Below are positions 1 to 7,575 of a DNA stretch of 64,000 bases, in pieces. Within the stretch, counting starts at the first letter, position 1. Each line of letters starts with the position of its first letter. The notes under the pieces were generated by a model that did not search any database, was not told the origin of the DNA, and was given only the letters and a program-made list of their open reading frames with translations. This DNA comes from Pontibacillus chungwhensis BH030062 (GTDB lineage: Bacteria > Bacillota > Bacilli > Bacillales > BH030062): positions 62,001 to 126,000 of the forward strand of contig NZ_AVBG01000007.1 of assembly GCF_000770675.1 (NCBI RefSeq), in the 5' to 3' direction. The position numbers and the translations under genes are program-made.

Positions 1-39
1 TCCCTTTTTCTTTCTTGGTGTTGGTCCTTTTTTAGCCAC
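1..39 (-). CDS. 5' end of an unidentified gene, running off the left edge
   Basis: On the minus strand a GAGGAGG ribosome site (46-52) sits 6 nt before a GTG at 39-37, followed by an open, very basic start (V-A-K-K-G-P-T-P-R-K-K-K-G). The frame is also open upstream into the end of yhaM, so an earlier start is possible. Its place just downstream of yhaM on the same strand is where Bacillus genomes carry yhaL, but the 13 visible residues do not let me identify it. Confidence 0.35.
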   Translation of the reverse strand, partial: MAKKGPTPRKKKG

Positions 40-107
40 AGTATTCCTCCTCAATGTATCCTTGTAAGCGTACCACGTCCAAAGAGGAGGTGCTACACCA
101 ATCTGTA

Positions 108-1091
108 TTAATCTGATTGCGACGTACGGTAATACAGCCCCATCGGGAAAATTCGTTTCGCTTCGTTTTCCTGCAAGTTCTCATCCTGAAGACCGTACGT
201 AATCATATTAATGCGGCTGTCCATCATATCGATCTGATGCACAACTTCTGCCTCTAGAATCTTACTCTCAACAGGACTCCCGTACTCAAGCTTCCCGTGG
301 TGAGCATTAATGACGTGCATAAGCTCATACACCTCATCCGCTTCCTTGCGCGTCCAAGGAATCTCATCTTTTAACACCTGTACTTTGCGATCGATGAACA
401 TATTAATGATCGTAATATGTCCCAGGAAATTACCGACTTTTGAATAGTCAGGAGCGAAGTAATTTGTATACTCGACCACTTTCCCCATATCGTGAAGCGC
501 AATACCAGCCATAACAAGGTCCTTCTTCACCTCTTTATACTGACCGGAAATATGATCACCCAGGCGGAGCATGGATACCGTATGATACAGCAAACCACCT
601 GTGAAACAATGGTGATTTGACTTTGCCGCAGGGTAGGTAATGAACTTGTCTTTATGCTCATCATACAGACGCTGACAAATCTCTCTAAGCACCGGGCTCT
701 CTATATTCCCAATATAATTTTCGTATTCCGCTCTCAAACTTTCAATTGGCTCTGGAGCTGATTCTAAATAATCTTCAACTTGAACAACTCCCTCTTCAGG
801 GAAAGCAAACTCATCGATGGTCAACTGAAGCTGATCGCGATATTCACTCAATTTCCCTTTAATGTGAAGCACGTTCCCATTCTCGAAAACTTTCTTAAGC
901 TGAGCCAAATCATGGTTGTTAAATTTATTCTCCCAAAGCTTTGTTGAAATACTTTTCTCCTGCTTGCCTAATGTAATATTAAAAAAAGGCACGCCACCTT
1001 TTGTCGTTGCTTCTTGCGCTGATTTCACAAGGGCGTAGCCATCAAAATAAAGTCCTGATTCATTTAATTCTTTAAAATCTGTAATCGTCAT
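108..1091 (-). CDS. yhaM: 3'-5' exoribonuclease YhaM
   Basis: A 327-residue protein with an N-terminal OB-fold nucleic-acid-binding region (about 15-100) and a C-terminal HD phosphohydrolase domain: HH at 160-161, H170 and the HD pair at 200-201 in ALHDMGK. This order and length are those of the YhaM family, cytoplasmic 3'-5' exoribonucleases involved in RNA turnover in Firmicutes. The ATG is preceded by GAGGAG. The next minus-strand gene begins about 70 nt downstream, so they may be co-transcribed. Nothing is missing or odd. Confidence 0.93.
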   Translation of the reverse strand: MTITDFKELNESGLYFDGYALVKSAQEATTKGGVPFFNITLGKQEKSISTKLWENKFNNHDLAQLKKVFENGNVLHIKGKLSEYRDQLQLTIDEFAFPEEGVVQVEDYLESAPEPIESLRAEYENYIGNIESPVLREICQRLYDEHKDKFITYPAAKSNHHCFTGGLLYHTVSMLRLGDHISGQYKEVKKDLVMAGIALHDMGKVVEYTNYFAPDYSKVGNFLGHITIINMFIDRKVQVLKDEIPWTRKEADEVYELMHVINAHHGKLEYGSPVESKILEAEVVHQIDMMDSRINMITYGLQDENLQENEAKRIFPMGLYYRTSQSD

Positions 1092-1191
1092 GTCGTTCTC
1101 CTCCTCTAATTCCTATCACGAAGTCATGTGAACCTATTATATCAGGATACACCTTAGACGAATAGAACCGATCTTTCCTCAACCAACTTTT

Positions 1192-1216
1192 GTTTAGACT
1201 GGAATGTTATGGGTAT
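1192..1216 (+). promoter_or_regulatory. Sigma-B-type promoter upstream of opuD
   Basis: GTTTAG (1192-1197), a 13-nt spacer and GGGTAT (1211-1216) match the general-stress sigma-B consensus GTTTAA-N12-15-GGGTAT. It lies 58 nt before the opuD start, on the right strand. Confidence 0.6.
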
Positions 1217-1274
1217 AGATGTATTAGACACAGGCCGGCCTTTCTAAATACGTAAAGTACGAAAGGAGAAACAC

Positions 1275-2795
1275 ATGAAGAAAGTCACATCAGTTTTTTG
1301 GATTACATTAGCCATTACACTAGCCGCATCCCTATGGGGTGTTATCGCACCTAAGAATTTCGAAGCCATATCAGGAAATATCAAAACGTATATATCGGTT
1401 CACTTTGGTTGGTATTATTTATTACTTGTATCCATCTTCGTCCTCTTTTGCCTTTATATGATTATAAGTCCATTTGGCAAAATTAAGCTCGGAAAACCAG
1501 GGGACAAACCTGACTATAGCTATTCCACATGGTTTGCGATGTTATTTAGTGCAGGTATGGGGATAGGACTTGTATTCTACGGAGCTGCTTCTCCCGTTTC
1601 TCACTATATCTCCACACCACCAACCGCTGAAGCAGGAACGAATGAAGCGATTCGCGATTCCATGAGGACAACCTTTTTCCATTACGGCGTTCATGCATGG
1701 GCTATTTATGCTGTTGTAGCTCTCGTTCTCGCCTATTTTAAATTCAGGCACGGCAAGCCAGGACTCATTAGCGCCACGCTTGAGCCTCTCTTTGGAGAAA
1801 AAATGAAAGGACCACTTGGCAAAACGATCGATGTCATTGCTGTCTTCGCGACTATCGTCGGAGTCGCTACAACACTCGGGTTTGGTGCAGCACAGATTAA
1901 TGGAGGGTTCACGTACCTTCTTGGCATTGAAAAACAATATTGGATTCAACTCGTCATTATCGCTGTCGTCACTGTTCTTTTTATGCTGTCGGCCTATACT
2001 GGCTTGAGCAAAGGGATCAAATATTTAAGTAACGCCAATATGGGAATCGCTGGCGTGTTATTTGTAGCCATGCTCATCATCGGACCTACTATGTATATCT
2101 TAAATTCGTTTGTGGATACCCTTGGGAACTATGTTCAAAAACTCCCAGACGAAAGCTTACGTATCTCACCAAACAACGACGAAGAACGCCAGTGGATTAT
2201 GGACTGGACTGTATTCTTCTGGGCATGGTGGATCGCCTGGGCACCATTTGTAGGGATCTTCATTGCTCGCGTATCAAAAGGACGCACCATTCGCGAATTC
2301 CTATCTGGTGTACTTCTGGTGCCATCACTTGTGAGTTTCCTATGGATGACAACGTTTGGTATCTCAGGTATTCAAGCACAAAAAGACGGAGCAGATATCG
2401 CAAAGCTTCCAGACGAACAAGCGCTTTTCGGTGTATTTGATCAATTCCCATTTGCCATCGTGCTATCTGTACTCGCCATGATGCTCATAGCAACATTCTT
2501 TATCACATCAGCCGACTCAGCCACATTCGTACTCGGTATGCAAACGACAAACGGATCACTCAATCCACCTAAAACCGTAAAATTCGCATGGGGCGTATCC
2601 CAATCCACCATCGCAGCTGTCCTTTTATACACAGGAGGACTAACCGCCTTACAAAACGCCCTCATCACAGCAGCCTTACCATTCTCATTCATCATGATTC
2701 TCATGGTCTTCTCCCTCTACAAGGCCTTACAACAAGACAAAAAAGAACTAGACCAACAAAAAAACAAAACCACATCAAGCAGTTACTCGGCTTAA
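1275..2795 (+). CDS. opuD: BCCT-family glycine betaine transporter
   Basis: A 506-residue membrane protein of the betaine/choline/carnitine transporter family, with about 12 membrane segments. The family's glycine-rich segment FSAGMGIGLVFYGAASP (about residues 91-107) and the tryptophan-rich segment WTVFFWAWWIAWAPF (about 311-325) are both present. OpuD imports glycine betaine with sodium as an osmoprotectant, which suits a halotolerant host. The ATG is preceded by AAAGGAGAA. It is a single-gene unit between a sigma-B-like promoter and a clear terminator. Substrate is inferred from the close match to OpuD; other BCCT substrates cannot be excluded. Confidence 0.9.
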   Translation: MKKVTSVFWITLAITLAASLWGVIAPKNFEAISGNIKTYISVHFGWYYLLLVSIFVLFCLYMIISPFGKIKLGKPGDKPDYSYSTWFAMLFSAGMGIGLVFYGAASPVSHYISTPPTAEAGTNEAIRDSMRTTFFHYGVHAWAIYAVVALVLAYFKFRHGKPGLISATLEPLFGEKMKGPLGKTIDVIAVFATIVGVATTLGFGAAQINGGFTYLLGIEKQYWIQLVIIAVVTVLFMLSAYTGLSKGIKYLSNANMGIAGVLFVAMLIIGPTMYILNSFVDTLGNYVQKLPDESLRISPNNDEERQWIMDWTVFFWAWWIAWAPFVGIFIARVSKGRTIREFLSGVLLVPSLVSFLWMTTFGISGIQAQKDGADIAKLPDEQALFGVFDQFPFAIVLSVLAMMLIATFFITSADSATFVLGMQTTNGSLNPPKTVKFAWGVSQSTIAAVLLYTGGLTALQNALITAALPFSFIMILMVFSLYKALQQDKKELDQQKNKTTSSSYSA

Positions 2796-2801
2796 CAAAC
2801 T

Positions 2802-2832
2802 AAGGGCACCTAATTGAGGTGCCCTTAGTTTT
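2802..2832 (+). terminator. Rho-independent terminator of opuD
   Basis: Perfect 10-bp stem AAGGGCACCT/AGGTGCCCTT (2802-2811, 2817-2826) with a 5-nt loop, followed by AGTTTT, just after the opuD stop. Confidence 0.85.
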
Positions 2833-2949
2833 GCCATGAGAAGGTAATTGTTTCCTTAGCGATAGGCTAGAGGAAGGTGGTGCTATGTAATAGCTTAGGT
2901 TTCACGCCACTTGATTGAGAAATGTGCACTCGTGTTTTCGCCGATTCGA

Positions 2950-3125
2950 GCCGTTATCCACTATAACGCCAGGGGTGGCTGGGGAACGGGGAGACTCCTG
3001 TGGGAGAAAGAGGTCGACGAGACCCCGCAGGGCATGCCTTTTGCCCGAGGAGGCTCGACAGCTCGCCCACGGAAAGCGAGTCGTTCCCCAGCCACCCCTA
3101 GCACTTTCCAAGGTAACGGCGTGGT
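2950..3125. repeat. GC-rich foldback intergenic repeat, copy 1
   Basis: Perfect 18-bp inverted arms (2971-2988 and 3082-3099, beginning AGGGGTGGCTGGGGAACG) enclose a GC-rich core carrying GAGACTCC, CGAGACCCCGCAGG, GAGGAGGCTCG and GGAAAGCGAGT. Outside the arms are ATAACGCC and GGTAACGGC. I recognise this core as a dispersed structured element common between genes in Bacillaceae. A second copy in the other orientation lies at 12431-12590. Short ORFs across it are by-products. Confidence 0.8.
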
Positions 3126-3161
3126 TCCGCATCAATCAAATCGAGAAATTTCATCAACTTT

Positions 3162-3188
3162 TGAAACCTACCCCTCTGAAAATACGTA
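3162..3188 (+). promoter_or_regulatory. ECF sigma-W-like promoter of xpaC-telA
   Basis: TGAAAC (3162-3167), a 17-nt spacer and CGTA (3185-3188). The sigma-W consensus is TGAAAC-N16-CGTA, so the spacer is one longer. B. subtilis xpaC-yaaN is a sigma-W target. A TATAAT at 3198-3203 has no good -35 partner. Confidence 0.5.
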
Positions 3189-3239
3189 AAGATGTCATAT
3201 AATAGAAGATACAAGGAACTTCTTGAAGGAGTCGATAAC

Positions 3240-3890
3240 ATGAAGTCTGTATTAATGAAATTCCTCTATGGCGTTTTAGCATTCCACGTGATGGTGATCT
3301 CCTGGTTCATTCTTTTTCTCGGAGATCTGGGATTCACTTCATCAAGCTTGTTGTCTACCGTTTTCGCAATAGGGACCTACTTTGCCCTTCAGTACTTGGG
3401 CGATCGCAAGAAATTAGCAACCAACCAGCTGACGCGGAAAGATTACCAATACATTATGAAGAATATAAAAGAAGCAACCGAAAAGAAAAAACGGCTAAAC
3501 AAAGCATTATTTAGCGTACGTTCTGTTCATGCGTTAAAAGAGATCGGACAACTTAACCGTTCCGTCTCGCGTGTTCTTAAAGTAGTCAAGAAAGAACCAG
3601 CTCGTTTTTATGAAGCAGACCATTTCTTCTTTTACCAGCTCGATTCGGTCGTTCAATTAACGGAAAAGTACACCTTCCTGGCCTCACACTCGTTAAAGGA
3701 TGAAGAATCAAGAAAAGCGTTACATGAAACTGAAGACCTCATCCGTAAGTTAACTTTTGCAGTAGAGAAAGAGCTAGCCTCTATTCTTTCAAATGACTTC
3801 GAAGACTTAAGTGCTGAGCGAGAAATTGCTGAACACTCGATCCACTTACAAGGATCTGTTAAACCAGAGAAGGTCAAGCAACATGACTAA
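3240..3890 (+). CDS. xpaC: XpaC-family protein, partner of TelA
   Basis: 216 residues from the ATG at 3240, chosen because GAAGGAG lies 8 nt before it; an upstream ATG at 3192 has no ribosome site. Two N-terminal membrane segments (about 6-30 and 34-52) precede a helical, charged cytoplasmic region. The sequence resembles XpaC, named for an effect on 5-bromo-4-chloroindolyl phosphate hydrolysis; its biochemical role is not established. It overlaps telA by 8 nt, the same xpaC-yaaN pair as in B. subtilis. An envelope-stress role is suggested by the sigma-W-like promoter and is inference. Confidence 0.85.
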   Translation: MKSVLMKFLYGVLAFHVMVISWFILFLGDLGFTSSSLLSTVFAIGTYFALQYLGDRKKLATNQLTRKDYQYIMKNIKEATEKKKRLNKALFSVRSVHALKEIGQLNRSVSRVLKVVKKEPARFYEADHFFFYQLDSVVQLTEKYTFLASHSLKDEESRKALHETEDLIRKLTFAVEKELASILSNDFEDLSAEREIAEHSIHLQGSVKPEKVKQHD

Positions 3891-4893
3891 TTATTCACTT
3901 CAACACGTTAGTGAAACGTTCCAAGAATTAACAGGACACCAACAACAGAGAGCGATTGAGCTAGCGCGGGAAATGAATCTGGGTAAGGGAACGATTGATT
4001 TTGGACAAGACGTACAAGAACAAATTCGTACCTTTTCCCATACCATCCTTGAGCAAGTAAAAAACAGCAATATGTCTTCAGCAGGAATGATCATGAATGA
4101 ACTGCTTGAAAACCTTGAACACATTGACCCGGACGAGCTGTCGCATAAGAGGAAAGGCTTTTTCTCCAAATGGTTCCGTAAAGGCGATACAGTTCATGCC
4201 ACTTTATCTAAGTATCAAAAAATCGGAGCACAAATGGAAAAAACAACTGTCCGATTACGACGCTCTCGGGAAAGCTTACTACATGATAACGAGGTTCTTG
4301 AGCAACTTTATCATCAAAACGAGATGTACTATGAGGAGCTATGCACCCTCATTGCTGCGGGCGAAATGAAGAAAGTCGAATGGCTCGAGGAAACACTCCC
4401 TAGCTTAAGAGCTGAACTCGAACAGACCGCAAATGACCTGACACCTCAGAAAATTCAGGATCTTGATGACGTTACAGAACAGCTGGACCAGCGCTTATAT
4501 GACCTACAAGTGAGTCAGCAGATCGCCATGCAAACTGCACCACAGATTCGTATGATTCAAAAAGCGAATCAAACATTAGCTGAGAGCATCGAATCATCCA
4601 TATTAACAACACTGCCGATCTGGAAACACCAGATCGCCATCGCCCTCTCTCAATATAAACAAAAAGAGGCCGGTCAATCGCAACACAAGTTAAATCGGAG
4701 AACAGATGAACTTTTTAAACGAACGGCTCATTTGTACCAAACTGGAACACATTCAAATCCTGCTTTAAACCAAACCTTACAAGAAACCCAGCAGGACTTT
4801 GTTGATCAAATTCGAAAAACAATCCAGCTTCAGCTTACAGAAACCGAACAACGTCAGGTCGCCGAACAGACACTTTCTTCATTATCTGAATAG
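3883..4893 (+). CDS. yaaN: TelA/YaaN-family toxic-anion-resistance-like protein
   Basis: 336 residues from the ATG at 3883, which has GAGAAGG 8 nt upstream and overlaps the end of xpaC. An upstream in-frame start at 3811 lies inside xpaC and was rejected. The protein is almost wholly helical and coiled-coil-like, without membrane segments, as in the TelA family (tellurite resistance associated, also linked to envelope stress and antimicrobial peptide tolerance). The motif KGFFSKWFRKGD near residue 90 is typical. The true molecular function of TelA proteins is unknown. Confidence 0.87.
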   Translation: MTNYSLQHVSETFQELTGHQQQRAIELAREMNLGKGTIDFGQDVQEQIRTFSHTILEQVKNSNMSSAGMIMNELLENLEHIDPDELSHKRKGFFSKWFRKGDTVHATLSKYQKIGAQMEKTTVRLRRSRESLLHDNEVLEQLYHQNEMYYEELCTLIAAGEMKKVEWLEETLPSLRAELEQTANDLTPQKIQDLDDVTEQLDQRLYDLQVSQQIAMQTAPQIRMIQKANQTLAESIESSILTTLPIWKHQIAIALSQYKQKEAGQSQHKLNRRTDELFKRTAHLYQTGTHSNPALNQTLQETQQDFVDQIRKTIQLQLTETEQRQVAEQTLSSLSE

Positions 4894-4959
4894 AAAAAGC
4901 CTGATCCCTCGGTGGGCTTAACAAATTCGGTTTGGAGTACAAACAATAAAATAACACCC

Positions 4960-5003
4960 AAAACAAGAGATCCAATTCATATATGAATTGGATCTCTTGT
5001 TTT
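4960..5003. terminator. Bidirectional hairpin between telA and the MFS gene
   Basis: A perfect 22-bp palindrome with arms beginning AAAACAAGAGATCC and almost no loop. It ends in TTTT on either strand and separates the convergent telA and MFS genes. Confidence 0.7.
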
Positions 5004-5028
5004 GCTTGATAACCATCCTACTCTTAAG

Positions 5029-5069
5029 AAAAAAAGTTGAACCCCATCGGTAAGACGGGATCCAACTTT
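5029..5069 (-). terminator. Terminator of the OFA-family MFS gene
   Basis: On the minus strand AAAGTTGGATCCCGTC pairs, with G-U pairs, with GATGGGGTTCAACTTT. It is followed by a T-run and lies 27 nt past the stop. Confidence 0.8.
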
Positions 5070-5095
5070 ACAATGCAAATCCTTTGGTTTCCTAA

Positions 5096-6364
5096 TTAAT
5101 AATTAACCGCTTCTTCTTGTTGCTGTTTTAGATCCTTCTCAGTCTTTTTAATGTCTAACTTCATAAGAATGGAGACAACAAGTGCTAAGAATATTAAAGC
5201 AAGAAAAACGTAAAATACAGCAGTGTAACTATCGGTTCTAGCCCGAATTTGCGAAACCATCATAGGTCCAAATACGCCACCTAGAGACCATGTAGTCAAC
5301 AAGTACCCATGAATGGCACCGAGTTGTTTCGTTCCAAACAAATCACCAATAAATGCAGGGAGATTCGAGAATCCTCCGCCGTAACAAGTAACAACCAGTA
5401 AAATTAGAAACTGGAATAAGAAGATGTTTGTGGTAATCGGAAGCATGAAGAAAGCAACACTTTGTATTAAGAAGAAGATCATAAAAACATTAGGGCGGCC
5501 AATATAGTCTGAAGCTGTTGCCCAGCCAAGACGACCTCCACCATTAAATACACCCATAATTCCAACCATCGTGGCAGCTGCACCGGCTGATAACCCTACC
5601 ACTTCTTGGGCCATCGGTGAAGCAACTGAAATCATCATAATCCCAGCGGTCGTATTAATAAGCATCATCGTCCATAGCAGCCAAAAACGCTTTGTTCTAA
5701 CCGCTTCTTTAGAAGTCAATTGTTGTAAATCCTTTTTATAAACTTTATTCCCAGAGGCCATATTTCGTTTCATAGAAGCTGGCATCCAGCCTTCTGGGGG
5801 TGGGGCTATGTAAGAAGCACCTAATGTAATAAAAATAAAGTAAGCTGCCCCTAACACATAAAATGTATTAGATATTCCAATTGCAGTCATTAAGTTGGCT
5901 GCAACGGGCGCTGTAATGAGTGCTCCTGTTCCAAAACCAAGTACCGCTAATCCAGTTGCTAAACCTCTTCGGTCAGGGAACCATTTCACAAGAGTTGATA
6001 CGGGTGAAATATAGCCAATGCCAAGCCCAAGTCCACTTGCTAATCCGTAGGACAATAAGAAAAATGGAAGTGAATCAATCGCGATCGCAACCCCTGAACC
6101 GGCTTGTCCTAAACCAAATAAAACTCCAGCCAGAATTGCTGATTTTCTTGGACCATTTTTTTCAACAAACTTCCCAAACAATGCTGCAGATGACCCGGCC
6201 AGTGCCATCATAATGGTAAATGCAATCGTTACTTGAGTTGGGGTCCAACCCATTTGTTCACTTACGGGGGTAGTATATACGCTATATGCGTAGGCACCTC
6301 CGATGGAAAGGTGGATGGAAATAGCTGATAAAGCAATTAACCATCTGTTTTTCATTGCTTGCAT
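5096..6364 (-). CDS. OFA-family MFS transporter (oxalate/formate antiporter-like)
   Basis: 422 residues from the ATG at 6364, which follows GAAGGAGGT at good spacing; a longer frame to 6415 lacks this. Twelve membrane segments are visible, with a central cytoplasmic loop (about 190-225). The N-terminus (RWLIALSAISIHLSIGGAYAYSVY) and GYGLASGLGLGIGYISP are typical of the OFA family of the major facilitator superfamily, which includes oxalate/formate exchangers and pyruvate- or lactate-related carriers. The substrate cannot be read from the sequence. The gene stands alone with its own terminator. Confidence 0.82.
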   Translation of the reverse strand: MQAMKNRWLIALSAISIHLSIGGAYAYSVYTTPVSEQMGWTPTQVTIAFTIMMALAGSSAALFGKFVEKNGPRKSAILAGVLFGLGQAGSGVAIAIDSLPFFLLSYGLASGLGLGIGYISPVSTLVKWFPDRRGLATGLAVLGFGTGALITAPVAANLMTAIGISNTFYVLGAAYFIFITLGASYIAPPPEGWMPASMKRNMASGNKVYKKDLQQLTSKEAVRTKRFWLLWTMMLINTTAGIMMISVASPMAQEVVGLSAGAAATMVGIMGVFNGGGRLGWATASDYIGRPNVFMIFFLIQSVAFFMLPITTNIFLFQFLILLVVTCYGGGFSNLPAFIGDLFGTKQLGAIHGYLLTTWSLGGVFGPMMVSQIRARTDSYTAVFYVFLALIFLALVVSILMKLDIKKTEKDLKQQQEEAVNY

Positions 6365-6650
6365 ATTTTGTACCTCCTTCACTCTTTTTGTAAGCGGATA
6401 CATAAAAGGATACAACGTGTTTCGCGAAAAATCAAACTATTCGAAATTATTTGATAATACCACAGGACCCATTATAGTATACAGGGAATTACAAAATCCT
6501 GCTAAGCGAAGCTTTTTCAGTGTGGATGATCGTTTCTTTAGCATTTTATTTAGTAGATGAACAATTTATATAAAAGCCTACTTAAGCGTTTATGTTGATA
6601 TTTTCCAATTTCAGAAAGAGTGTATTTGTAGTGGTATTGTAATTAAAATT

Positions 6651-6682
6651 AAAAAATCTCAGTTTACTGAACTGAGATTTTT
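6651..6682. terminator. Terminator downstream of the 65-residue membrane gene
   Basis: AAAAAATCTCAGT and its complement (6651-6682) around a short loop, with A- and T-runs at both ends, so usable on either strand. Confidence 0.85.
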
Positions 6683-6726
6683 TCTATTTATCTTGATTTG
6701 CTTATTCAACCAGGGAACCCCTTACT

Positions 6727-6924
6727 TTAATGACCTCTTCCACTGAACCTTTGATTAAGAAGTGTAATAATAAAATTGATTAGAATACCTATTATTAAGA
6801 ATAGAAGCAGTAGCATTGGACTGGCATCTTCCCATAAGAATTTTACAATTAAGAATATAATGATTGACCCTAATACTGCTCCTGACCATAATTTGAATTG
6901 AAATTTCCTCTTTTTATCTTCCAT
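6727..6924 (-). CDS. Small two-segment membrane protein, function unknown
   Basis: 65 residues: a basic N-terminus (MEDKKRKFQFK) then two hydrophobic segments (about 13-30 and 36-58). GGGATGGTG lies upstream of the ATG. It precedes a strong terminator and follows the unrelated 7.0-kb membrane gene by about 55 nt, so the two may form one unit. I do not recognise a family. Confidence 0.6.
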   Translation of the reverse strand: MEDKKRKFQFKLWSGAVLGSIIIFLIVKFLWEDASPMLLLLFLIIGILINFIITLLNQRFSGRGH

Positions 6925-6980
6925 CTATAACACCATCCCTGTTCAACAATCGCACCTAATAGTGAAGTATCACGGTTCTT

Positions 6981-7307
6981 TTAATTAAAGCTTTCATTGT
7001 AATTTTGTATCCATTTCTTTCGTTTCAAAAATAAGGTTGTAATTAGAACGGCTTCGCCTACGACTAATAAACCGATGCCTAAAACTAATCCTCCAAAGAA
7101 TAGAAATTCATTTACACCCCAAGCGAAGAAGAACCATCCTATAATTGCAAATACGCCTAATGCCAAGTTAATAGTACCTGCAATTAAGGTTTGCGGTAAA
7201 AACAATCCTGTTTTTATAATCATACTGGAACCATATTTAAAACTTACAAAAGTCGCTACAACCATAAAAATAATATATATAATCATCGCAACATCTATTT
7301 CCCTCAT
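6981..7307 (-). CDS. Four-segment membrane protein, paralogue of the 54.5-kb gene
   Basis: 108 residues from the ATG at 7307 (GGGGTGAGG just upstream); a GTG three codons earlier is less likely. Four hydrophobic segments end in a basic KRKKW tail. It is clearly homologous to the 106-residue protein at 54546-54866: both carry ATFVSF-YGS-MI-KTGLF, GWFFFA and NEFL-FGGLVLGIGLL. No function is known to me. Codon use resembles neighbouring small genes that are richer in A+T than the rest of the window. Confidence 0.72.
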   Translation of the reverse strand: MREIDVAMIIYIIFMVVATFVSFKYGSSMIIKTGLFLPQTLIAGTINLALGVFAIIGWFFFAWGVNEFLFFGGLVLGIGLLVVGEAVLITTLFLKRKKWIQNYNESFN

Positions 7308-7471
7308 ATACCTCACCCCTTTATATAGGTTTTACTATATAAATCCAACTCTCTTCTTCAACTATCCTGCCGCGTTAGTGTAAGTAGGTTCCTTCACAAA
7401 GTCTATATTCATACTAACATAAAATCCCAATATCTACTTTCAGATCATACCATACAAATGGACTCCTAAAT

Positions 7472-7504
7472 AAAACACACAGATAACAAATATCTGTGTG
7501 TTTT
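7472..7504. terminator. Terminator of the cadC-cadA operon
   Basis: AAAACACACAGATA and its complement around a short loop, ending in TTTT on both strands. It lies about 70 nt past the cadA stop. Confidence 0.8.
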
Positions 7505-7575
7505 CGGGTGTGAATTCGCTTTTTGTACTCCAAAATCAAAGACGTTACAGTGGGATCAGGCTTTTTTTCGTTCCA

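Noticed and set aside
2902-3202. Three overlapping ORFs of 77-95 codons at about 3 kb
   Set aside because: They lie across the GC-rich foldback repeat, on both strands, with no ribosome sites. High GC alone keeps them open.
5920-6560. Plus-strand ORFs at 5.9-6.6 kb
   Set aside because: The first is antisense to the MFS gene; the second overlaps its 5' end and upstream region. Neither has a ribosome site.
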